The translations under genes were made by a program, and so were the position numbers. DNA of 40,811 nucleotides from Bacteroidales bacterium (GTDB lineage Bacteria; Bacteroidota; Bacteroidia; Bacteroidales; SM23-62): NCBI GenBank assembly GCA_016783865.1, contig JADHVS010000013.1:1-40811 (forward strand), read 5' to 3'. The notes below the pieces were generated by a model. It searched no databases. It had not been told where the DNA came from and saw only the letters and a list, made by a program, of their open reading frames with translations. Shown here piece by piece: positions 7,977 to 13,826 of the stretch (position 1 is the stretch's first letter; each line of letters begins with the position of its first letter).

Positions 7977-8902
7977 TTAGGCATACTAATACTAAATTGT
8001 TTTAAAAAGCAATTTCCATTTTGATTTGCAATAACTTTTGCTGTATTGGTGCTTGTCAAAGTATGCATAGTTGCATGAAAGGCAGATAAAACTTTGTCCT
8101 GAAAATCCTGGTTAGATTCTAATTGCGCAATCTTTAATCCTATTTCCATTGCTGTTTCTATATTAATGTGCTTCCCATGTGTTTTAAAATTTCCATGATT
8201 TGAAAGAAAATCAGCTATATTATCGGGCAGGTCAGTTTTTTCACCATTAAACATATATGCTTTTAACCAATTTCCTACCAATTCTTTACCAAATGAAATT
8301 TGATTGAGACAACTAACGAGCAACGCAGGACCATATTGACTTAACATAGGAAGCCAAGAATTTAGATTTTTAGGATTTTCCCTACAATCATCTTGAGCTT
8401 TTTTGAATTGTTCTAATATTGAATGTGCAGGAATGGCTTGTATGCCCACAGCCGTTTGTAGAATAAATTGTGGATCAATAGGCCCAATTGAAGACTGTTT
8501 TCCCATAACAATAATATTCGCGGCACACGCCAACATTGTCCCCGCACTCATGGCAGCCTGGGGGATAATAACCCTTATATTTTTAAATTTTAACCTAAGA
8601 TAGGAGACAATTGCATCAGTAGATTCTGCAGAACCACCACCAGTATGAATAATTAAATCTAAAGTATCACCATTGAGACCCGAAACGGATTCCATAAACC
8701 CCTGAATATCCTCATCTGTAATAGACACCAAATTAGGGGGCACATCACCAGATGTCCATCTGGTTGCGTATATGATCACATTCCGTCCGGTGTATTCTGC
8801 TAATTGCTTTATGTATTTATTGCGAACCGTATCAAAAGCATGTGGATCCTTTTGCTCGACTCTTTCTCTGATCTCTCCAAGAATTTGTCCCCAGGTGGGC
8901 AT
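7949..8902 (-). CDS. ClpP-class serine protease, SDH_sah family
   Basis: A 317-residue protein matching the SDH_sah ('serine dehydrogenase proteinase') branch of the ClpP/crotonase fold. Visible landmarks are the oxyanion strand LIIHTGGGSAES (Gly88-90), the likely nucleophile Ser119 in PQAAMSAGTMLACA, and KQSSIGPIDPQF after it. There is no signal peptide or membrane helix, so it is probably cytosolic, although some relatives associate with membranes. The ATG at 8902 shares its last base position with the stop of a 67-codon gene upstream (TAATG), so the two are coupled. The cassette is markedly more AT-rich than surrounding genes, suggesting transfer. The substrate is unknown. Confidence 0.85.
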   Translation of the reverse strand: MPTWGQILGEIRERVEQKDPHAFDTVRNKYIKQLAEYTGRNVIIYATRWTSGDVPPNLVSITDEDIQGFMESVSGLNGDTLDLIIHTGGGSAESTDAIVSYLRLKFKNIRVIIPQAAMSAGTMLACAANIIVMGKQSSIGPIDPQFILQTAVGIQAIPAHSILEQFKKAQDDCRENPKNLNSWLPMLSQYGPALLVSCLNQISFGKELVGNWLKAYMFNGEKTDLPDNIADFLSNHGNFKTHGKHINIETAMEIGLKIAQLESNQDFQDKVLSAFHATMHTLTSTNTAKVIANQNGNCFLKQFSISMPNPIKSKQQV

Positions 8903-9105
8903 TAGAATGTTGTTTGATTATTACAAATTTCAAATGATGTCTGATAAGTCAAATTAAGGTAATCCTGTAGGTTAGTTGTGTGGGCAGCAATATTTTCAAG
9001 TGTGGATATAGCAATGTCAATGTCAGGATATAATTCCTTTGCCTTAATTACCATTTCCTGAAATTGTTCTTCAATATACTCTTTGGTTTGTTCTCTTGTT
9101 TCCAT
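8902..9105 (-). CDS. Small acidic hypothetical protein, partner of the SDH_sah protease
   Basis: A 67-residue product starting METREQTKEYIEEQFQEM, acidic, predicted mostly helical, with no signal peptide, membrane segment or recognised domain. Its stop codon overlaps the ATG of the protease gene by one base, and both are AT-rich. That context suggests a two-gene unit in which this protein could be an adaptor, inhibitor or substrate of the protease. I do not recognise the family. Coding status is supported by the coupling and by normal-looking amino-acid composition, not by homology. Confidence 0.6.
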   Translation of the reverse strand: METREQTKEYIEEQFQEMVIKAKELYPDIDIAISTLENIAAHTTNLQDYLNLTYQTSFEICNNQTTF

Positions 9106-9310
9106 TTTTACAATCTAAGATTTTACAATTTTCTTAATTCTTATTTATTGATATACGATACAGAAAACAAAAAGGTTGTAAGATATTTTTTAAAAATAAG
9201 TAAATTTGACTTCAAAATCAAGTCTTTTCTTGTTTTTCTTTGAAACATCAAAATTACTTTTTTTATATATACAAATAAATTTTTTCTTCATACTACCTTT
9301 ATCTATGACA
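9106..9310. other. AT-rich intergenic stretch
   Basis: Very AT-rich DNA upstream of the protease cassette. It probably contains the cassette promoter, but no perfect TAnnTTTG was found in the right place. A 33-codon minus-strand frame (9190-9291, lysine-rich, starting MKKKFICIYKK) is open here; I cannot tell whether it is real. Nothing else was recognised. Confidence 0.4.
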
Positions 9311-9478
9311 TTACCTTATTTTCTTCCAAGTACTATATGTAATAAGAGTCAATGCTTTTTTATCATCAATCCTTTCTATTTCATGAATTTCAAATTGAAG
9401 TCTTCCAGATATTAATGCAAGCGCAGTATGAAAGTTAGCTCGAGCTCCTTCCCGGTCTCTTGCTATCGTTTCACGAAT
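9311..9478 (-). pseudogene. Unrecognised gene fragment, 5' truncated
   Basis: A 55-codon minus-strand frame without a start codon that nevertheless reads like real protein: ETIARDREGARANFHTALAL, then RLQFEIHEIERIDDKK and LITYSTWKKIR before the stop at 9311. Its upstream end is closed by a stop within the last codons of the neighbouring T9SS propeller gene. It therefore looks like the C-terminal remnant of a gene cut at this junction. Composition matches the AT-rich cassette on its left. The family is not recognised. Confidence 0.45.
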
Positions 9479-10785
9479 TTATGTGTAAATGGTCGGACGG
9501 GTGTGTTGACTACCAGGCAATAGAGTCCTACAGGCAGATCACTGATATCGATGCGCCGTGATCTTTCATTCGTTCCGGTCATGGCTTTTTTCATAACCAC
9601 TTTTCCGTATAGATCGATGATGGTTATCTCATTTACGGACATGTCGCTCTCAAAGGTTACATGAATCCACTCGGTTGCCGGATTGGGGTAAATCGAGAGG
9701 GCCATGAGGTTCGTCTGATGTTCCGGGTCCAGGATCCCAACCATGTTCTCACGGTAATCGATAGCGATGGCTTCGGCATTGATACCTGTTGAATAGGATG
9801 TGACGGAATCCCCGGTCAGATCTGCTACCAGGCAATATCCGGGACTCATGTAATCACCAATATTGACATAGAACAGGTCGCTGATAGTATCAAACGCGGC
9901 TGAGGTGATGTAAATAAAACCGGCAGATCCTGGATCCGCAATCCGGGATGTATCTGCTATCTCCATGGTGGGCAGGTAGATGACTCCGATTCCTTCATTC
10001 ATCATCACAAAGAGTGTTGAATCACAGATGTCAACGCCGTTTCCGATCGTTATCTCATAAATGGTATTTGTAAATAGTCCCGTGAACGGATCGTAAGTGG
10101 TGATGCTGCCCTGCACAGGTGCTCCGTAAGGAGTTTTATTGACAGAAAGTATCTTCTCATTGTAAAGATAGAGATTGGCAATTCCCACTGCATCTGTGCC
10201 CAGTTGAATCTCACGCACCAGAGTCCAGTCCTGGGGATCAATCACAGCAATTTTCCCTTCCGTTCCGGCCCAACCGCCATTAATGGCAATGTAAACCGAA
10301 TCGTTTACAGAGACAACTCCCTGGCAATCCCCGGAAATACCATCGACGTTTTCTATTAGGGAAAGATCGGTGGTATCACGAATAGTGGCAAAGTACCGGG
10401 TAAGGGGATATTGTTTTGTAATGACCAACCGTCCCTGGCAAACAGCTATCTTATTAAGACCTGAATCAGCGACGGCAGCTACCCGCTTCATGGTGTTGAG
10501 GTTATACTTGACGATCGAATCCTGTGCCGTGACATAAGCAAAGTGGTCAACGATCAGGATATCCTGCACCGATTGGGTGAATATAGTGCCGAACTCTTCG
10601 GTAGCCTGGTTCACCGGATCATAGGTCTGTAGGGTTACATAATCTAGAAAAGGAGGGGCATACTCAAATTTACCGCCGTTTCCCGTAATGACTTGTTTTA
10701 CATGGTATCCCTGAGCAAGCAGGGATATGTTGCATACCATCAATAGTCCGATGACGGATGCTCTAAATAGATAAAAATGTCTCAT
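9463..10785 (-). CDS. T9SS-exported beta-propeller protein under cobalamin riboswitch control (BtuG-like candidate)
   Basis: A 440-residue protein with a Sec signal peptide (FRASVIGLLMVCNISLLAQG), about 330 residues of YncE/YVTN-like beta-propeller repeats, and a T9SS type A tail from about residue 365 (LSIYPNPATEWIHVTF ... GLYCLVVNTPV ... HKFVKR). Typical blade sequences are GKIAVIDPQDWTLVREI, QGSITTYDPFTG and YCLVADLTGDSV. The gene is preceded by a complete cobalamin riboswitch and a terminator hairpin. In Bacteroides the surface lipoprotein BtuG is a YncE-like propeller that captures B12 for BtuB. This protein could do the same but uses T9SS instead of a lipid anchor. No TonB receptor gene adjoins it. 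The T9SS and propeller calls are strong; B12 binding is inference. Confidence 0.8.
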   Translation of the reverse strand: MRHFYLFRASVIGLLMVCNISLLAQGYHVKQVITGNGGKFEYAPPFLDYVTLQTYDPVNQATEEFGTIFTQSVQDILIVDHFAYVTAQDSIVKYNLNTMKRVAAVADSGLNKIAVCQGRLVITKQYPLTRYFATIRDTTDLSLIENVDGISGDCQGVVSVNDSVYIAINGGWAGTEGKIAVIDPQDWTLVREIQLGTDAVGIANLYLYNEKILSVNKTPYGAPVQGSITTYDPFTGLFTNTIYEITIGNGVDICDSTLFVMMNEGIGVIYLPTMEIADTSRIADPGSAGFIYITSAAFDTISDLFYVNIGDYMSPGYCLVADLTGDSVTSYSTGINAEAIAIDYRENMVGILDPEHQTNLMALSIYPNPATEWIHVTFESDMSVNEITIIDLYGKVVMKKAMTGTNERSRRIDISDLPVGLYCLVVNTPVRPFTHKFVKR

Positions 10786-10796
10786 TGGATAGAGTT

Positions 10797-10835
10797 AAAA
10801 AATTAGACCTGAAACCGGGCTTTTCCCGACCGGTC
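10797..10835 (-). terminator. Intrinsic terminator forming the riboswitch expression platform
   Basis: On the minus strand GACC (10835-10832) pairs with GGTC (10809-10806). Inside these, ACCGG and CCGGT pair, and CGGG with CCCG can form alternative inner pairs. The stem is followed by TAATTTTTT down to 10797. It lies between the riboswitch B12 box and the ATG at 10785. Transcription would stop before the propeller gene when the hairpin forms. Confidence 0.7.
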
Positions 10836-10848
10836 AGTGAATTCAAAG

Positions 10849-11040
10849 AAACTGTTCAAGGCAGGTCTTCTGGCTTGTTCAACTGGTTGCAGTCTTCCCA
10901 TTCCGGATATGAGGAACAGTGACAAAAAGATAACTACCAGCATTCATAGAACTTACAGCTGCGCGAACAGCTCCGGATTTTCACCGGATTCCCTTTTTTA
11001 TTCTCCCGAAGGAATCTTCAGGAGAACACTTTAAACAGGG
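10849..11040 (-). ncRNA. Cobalamin riboswitch
   Basis: The minus-strand RNA shows the conserved core of the cobalamin aptamer in order: GGGAATCCGGTGAAAATCC, then a GCTG...GCGCAGCTGTAAG element, ATGGGAAGACTGC, and the B12 box AAGCCAGAAGACCTGCC. The closing P1 stem can form between CTGTTTAAAG at the 5' end and CTTGAACAG at the 3' end. It lies directly upstream of the T9SS propeller gene with a terminator between them. Ligand-bound RNA would be expected to switch the gene off. The exact ends are approximate. Confidence 0.92.
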
Positions 11041-11043
11041 GAA

Positions 11044-11051
11044 CAAAAATA
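11044..11051 (-). promoter_or_regulatory. -7 promoter element for the riboswitch transcript
   Basis: The minus strand reads TATTTTTG, a perfect TAnnTTTG match. It places the transcription start near 11038, just where the riboswitch P1 stem begins. No good -33 TTG was seen at the usual distance. Confidence 0.6.
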
Positions 11052-11317
11052 AATAATATTGCTTAGAGTCTGTTAAAAATTTGAGACAAACTATTCATTA
11101 TACTGATTAACAAACGAATGGTAGTAGAATCAATCAGAAGAACTTCTTTGAAAATCAATCCAAACGTTCGGCTGTCCGACAAATTTTATTTCTGTATCTT
11201 TACTCATGTTGTGGTATGTTTTGGCAAAAATAAAACTACAACATGAAGGGGAAACCTTCGGGGAGTACTCTTCTCTTTATTTTTTTAGTCGGACACTACT
11301 GAAAAATTAACGTAAAG
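11052..11317. other. Intergenic region between riboswitch promoter and recombinase
   Basis: About 265 bp without a supported gene. It contains the MITE-like element described separately (11173-11295) and otherwise AT-rich DNA. A 19-codon frame starting at the ATG at 11242-11244 inside the element is probably the decayed start of a former transposase or chance. Confidence 0.4.
11173..11295. mobile_element. MITE-like or insertion-sequence relic
   Basis: Terminal inverted repeats TGTCCGAC (11173-11180) and GTCGGACA (11288-11295) enclose 123 bp. AT-rich flanks continue the similarity imperfectly. Inside are three more palindromes: CATGTTGT/ACAACATG (11205-11212, 11238-11245), GAAGG/CCTTC (11245-11249, 11255-11259) and GAGTACTC (11263-11270). 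A -7-like TATCTTTA is also present. This looks like the joined ends of an insertion sequence that lost its transposase. No target duplication was found, so the call is tentative. Confidence 0.45.
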
Positions 11318-12505
11318 TCAAATTTTGTCAAAACGGCTCATATAGTGGATTTTTAAGTCATCCACGATTTTTGAATAGATCATTGTTGTCTTAAGATCTT
11401 TATGGCCCAGCAATTTACTGACCACCTCGATAGGTATTCCCAATGAAATAGAAGCCGTGGCAAAAGTATGCCGGGAGCAATGAAAGGTTATACGCTTGTT
11501 GATTTTTGCCTTTTCAGCTATTTCCTTAAGATATCTGTTTGTAACCTGGTTACTATTAACCCTAAAAACTTTTTGATTTTCAAACCCTTCCCTGATCAAT
11601 AGCTTTGCCCTTTGAGTTACGGGGATAGATACCGGGTCTTTTGTCTTGTGCATGTCGCTCCTGACAAACATCTCTTCTTTGCAGTTATTTTGTTCCCGCT
11701 TCAAATCCCGAAATTTTAGATCTTTTACGTCCTGGTATCTCAAACCAGTATAACAACTGAAGAGAAAGTACCTGAGAACATTTGCCTGATATTTTTTCAG
11801 GGATCCGGTATGAAATAGCTCATCTAGCTGTTTTAACTCTTCAATTGTCAGAAACTCCCTTTTCCACGGGACCTTCTTTAATGGGTACATATCAAATATA
11901 TTTTCATCAATTATTCCTTGATCTATAGCCCGGTTTAGTATAGTTCTGATGAAGCTGAGTGATTTATGGCAAGTATTTTCCATATTGCTCAGGTCATTTA
12001 TCATATAAGAATGATACTCTTTGATAAAATTTAAGGTTATATCGGAAAAGGAGAGGGTCTGCCGGTACTTTTTCAATTTACTGATGTAGCTATTATATCC
12101 CCTTATGGTTTCTTTAGAAGCCTTCTTTTGAACCAAAAAAGTTACTTCCATGGAGGCGAAGGCGTAGAAACTAGTCTTTATATCCTCCTTTTGTCTGAAT
12201 TTTCTTTCAAATTCATCAAAGGTCAAGGGCTGGCCTGATAGAATACTCTTATGGATAATCCCTATTGCTTTATTGTAGCAGTTTTCAATTTCGATGTTTT
12301 CCTGGGCTAATATAACCGGATATGAACCAGGATACCGTTTTATTTGCCTTGTCTCCGGATTCCAATAAATAGCAGGCTCAGGGACCGCGTAATTCAGGGA
12401 AAAATACTTTCTTTTCCTATTTATGGTTAGTCTGAGATAAATAGGATACCTTCGGTCTGTTTTTTGCAGATCGGTACGAGGGTAAATTTTGATGGTAGGT
12501 TTCAT
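11318..12505 (-). CDS. Tyrosine-type site-specific recombinase (integrase)
   Basis: A 395-residue integrase of the Bacteroidota type. The N-terminal arm-binding region (TIKIYPRTD, YPIYLRLTINRKRKYF) is followed by a SAM-like core-binding domain (about residues 105-200) and the catalytic domain. The catalytic residues are all visible: Arg in SCYTGLRYQDV, HxxR in FHCSRHTFA, His in LLGHKDLKTT and the nucleophile Tyr in TMIYSKI. The ATG at 12505 is preferred over one at 12529 because relatives begin MxxTIKI. The gene lies 150 bp from the 3' end of tRNA-Ala, a classic integration context, and is more AT-rich than the core genes. It appears intact. Confidence 0.92.
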   Translation of the reverse strand: MKPTIKIYPRTDLQKTDRRYPIYLRLTINRKRKYFSLNYAVPEPAIYWNPETRQIKRYPGSYPVILAQENIEIENCYNKAIGIIHKSILSGQPLTFDEFERKFRQKEDIKTSFYAFASMEVTFLVQKKASKETIRGYNSYISKLKKYRQTLSFSDITLNFIKEYHSYMINDLSNMENTCHKSLSFIRTILNRAIDQGIIDENIFDMYPLKKVPWKREFLTIEELKQLDELFHTGSLKKYQANVLRYFLFSCYTGLRYQDVKDLKFRDLKREQNNCKEEMFVRSDMHKTKDPVSIPVTQRAKLLIREGFENQKVFRVNSNQVTNRYLKEIAEKAKINKRITFHCSRHTFATASISLGIPIEVVSKLLGHKDLKTTMIYSKIVDDLKIHYMSRFDKI

Positions 12506-12589
12506 TTGGCATCTGTTTAATTGGTACACAATTTAGTACACAAAATGCCAAAATCATTGAGAAGCACACTTTAAAACCAAGAACATAAA

Positions 12590-12652
12590 ACCCGGAAATC
12601 CCAGTATTTACTGATATTATGAAATATTGAGTTTCATATATTATTTCCGGGT
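12590..12652. repeat. Three-way-junction palindrome between recombinase and tRNA-Ala
   Basis: Outer 10-bp arms ACCCGGAAAT (12590-12599) and ATTTCCGGGT (12643-12652) are perfectly complementary. They enclose two further perfect hairpins: CAGTA-TT-TACTG (12602-12613), and TATGAAA (12618-12624) with TTTCATA (12632-12638) around a 7-nt loop. The whole could fold as a cruciform or three-way junction in DNA or RNA. It lies a few bases from the tRNA 3' end. It may be a recombination-related site or a complex terminator. Confidence 0.65.
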
Positions 12653-12654
12653 CG

Positions 12655-12728
12655 TGGAGCATAAGGGAGTCGAACCCTTGACCTCTAGACTGCCAGTCTA
12701 ACGCTCTAGCCAGCTGAGCTAATGCCCC
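12655..12728 (-). tRNA. tRNA-Ala (anticodon GGC)
   Basis: A complete 74-nt cloverleaf on the minus strand. The acceptor stem GGGGCAT/ATGCTCC includes the G3-U70 wobble pair that identifies alanine tRNA. The anticodon loop CTGGCAG has anticodon GGC, and the T-arm contains GGGTTCGACTCCC. The 3' CCA is not encoded. It reads GCC/GCU codons. The 3' end faces the recombinase gene, so it may be the attachment site. Confidence 0.96.
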
Positions 12729-12738
12729 AAAGAGACAA

Positions 12739-12746
12739 CAAAGCTA
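12739..12746 (-). promoter_or_regulatory. -7 promoter element for tRNA-Ala
   Basis: The minus strand reads TAGCTTTG, a perfect TAnnTTTG match, 10 bp before the first base of the mature tRNA at 12728. Confidence 0.6.
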
Positions 12747-12754
12747 TAAAATTT

Positions 12755-12762
12755 TATTTTTG
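12755..12762 (+). promoter_or_regulatory. -7 promoter element for thpR
   Basis: TATTTTTG matches TAnnTTTG perfectly and ends 14 bp before the thpR ATG, giving a leader of only about 9 nt. It is back to back with the tRNA promoter, 8 bp away. Confidence 0.6.
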
Positions 12763-12776
12763 CGTAAACTTTTCAT

Positions 12777-13337
12777 ATGAAGCGCCTTTTTGTCGCCCTT
12801 AAAATCAATCCGGATACAGAATTTCTGGTTGGTTTTGCTCGTTTACGGCAATCCTTATCTCACGAACGGATTAAATGGGTAGAGGAGGAAAATATCCATA
12901 TTACCATAAAATTTCTGGGTGAAACAAATGAGGCATTCATTGCTGATATCAAAGATGTCTTAGAGGAAATCGCCCATTCAACAGATGATTTTGAGTTTCG
13001 CCTGAATGGCTTGGGCATTTTCGGAAGCTCTTACAATCCTCGTGTCGTTTGGATGGGTATTGAGCCGTATGACAAATTGGTTTTCCTGATGCAAAGAACC
13101 CGGCAAGCTTTTACACCACTTGGTTTTCTTGTTGACCGTCAACATCTCGTGCCACACCTCACACTCGGAAGGATTAAAGTTGTTCGAGATAAACTATTCT
13201 TTCAAAAAACAGTGGATGCCTTTTGGGATTTATCTTCTCAACCAATGCAATCCAATAGCTTGATCTTGTATGAGAGCATTCTTCGATCAACAGGGCCAGA
13301 TTACCTCTCCATCGAAACTTTTCCGTTGAAAAAATAA
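12777..13337 (+). CDS. thpR: RNA 2',3'-cyclic phosphodiesterase (2'-5' RNA ligase family)
   Basis: A 186-residue 2H phosphoesterase of the ThpR/LigT family, which opens 2',3'-cyclic phosphates and can reversibly form 2'-5' linkages in RNA. Both catalytic HxTx motifs are present: HITIKFLGE (His41, Thr43) and HLTLGRIK (His127, Thr129). The start MKRLFVALKI is canonical. Its cellular role is uncertain in most bacteria. It is the first core gene beyond the tRNA-Ala locus and converges on a small membrane protein gene, with a shared terminator between. Confidence 0.94.
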   Translation: MKRLFVALKINPDTEFLVGFARLRQSLSHERIKWVEEENIHITIKFLGETNEAFIADIKDVLEEIAHSTDDFEFRLNGLGIFGSSYNPRVVWMGIEPYDKLVFLMQRTRQAFTPLGFLVDRQHLVPHLTLGRIKVVRDKLFFQKTVDAFWDLSSQPMQSNSLILYESILRSTGPDYLSIETFPLKK

Positions 13338-13341
13338 ATTC

Positions 13342-13365
13342 CCCTGGTCAATTCAACAACCAGGG
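13342..13365. terminator. Bidirectional terminator between thpR and the small membrane protein gene
   Basis: CCCTGGT (13342-13348) and ACCAGGG (13359-13365) form a perfect 7-bp stem, followed on the plus strand by AAGTTTT. It lies just after the thpR stop and between convergent genes. Confidence 0.65.
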
Positions 13366-13404
13366 AAGTTTTATCATGAGTAAGAAAGATTCTGTCGTCC
13401 TCAA

Positions 13405-13743
13405 TCAGGCGTCCGGAGGGTTCTTCTTTTGAAGGTTTCTTGCAATAAAGTGATAGATCACCAGAGCGATGCCTCCACACAGTAAGACCATTGAGAAGAA
13501 CGATTCCTCTTCGCCCATGGCTGTATAAAAAGCCAGGATTCTTCCGATGATGATTCCTATACCGATTCCAATCAGTAACATTCCCCATTTTAAAGCATGT
13601 GGAACGTTCTTCCTGGTTTCGAATATCGTAGCGGATTGTCCTTTTTCAATCAGAGTAGCACGCTCTTTTCTTCGCAGGAACAAATACACAATCAGTACGA
13701 TTGTGGCAAAAAATGCGATCGGGATAAAAATTTCAACATTCAT
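13405..13743 (-). CDS. Small membrane protein, DUF6249-like
   Basis: A 112-residue protein with three hydrophobic helices: residues 5-23 (IFIPIAFFATIVLIVYLFL), about 52-70 (WGMLLIGIGIGIIIGRIL) and about 83-100 (FSMVLLCGGIALVIYHFI). A short cytosolic loop, RRKERATLIEKGQSATIF, follows the first helix. The layout resembles small Bacteroidota membrane proteins of the DUF6249 type. No enzymatic motif is visible and function is unknown. In Bacteroidota such genes often sit near ECF sigma operons, and here one begins about 3 kb away, but no direct link is shown. Confidence 0.75.
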   Translation of the reverse strand: MNVEIFIPIAFFATIVLIVYLFLRRKERATLIEKGQSATIFETRKNVPHALKWGMLLIGIGIGIIIGRILAFYTAMGEEESFFSMVLLCGGIALVIYHFIARNLQKKNPPDA

Positions 13744-13826
13744 GACAATAAGGTTTTAGAATTTATATTCGCTTTGATCCCTATGACGCATTGAATTTGA
13801 TCCTGGTTACAAAACTGTTAAACTTT

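Noticed and set aside
7671..8902. Programmed frameshift joining the SDH_sah-type protease to the T9SS tail
   Set aside because: The protease has no signal peptide and a natural-looking end, and no slippery sequence with a downstream structure was seen; a remnant gene is simpler.
9206..9415. 69-codon plus-strand frame
   Set aside because: Low-complexity Phe/Leu/Ser-rich product of AT-rich DNA, antisense to a better coding-like minus-strand frame.
12417..12662. 81-codon minus-strand frame overlapping the recombinase start, palindrome and tRNA end
   Set aside because: Overlaps well-supported features in another frame and has no recognisable protein character.
12655..12728. Second attachment-site copy of the tRNA 3' end elsewhere in the window
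   Set aside because: Looked for near island boundaries by eye and not found; boundaries of the element remain undefined.
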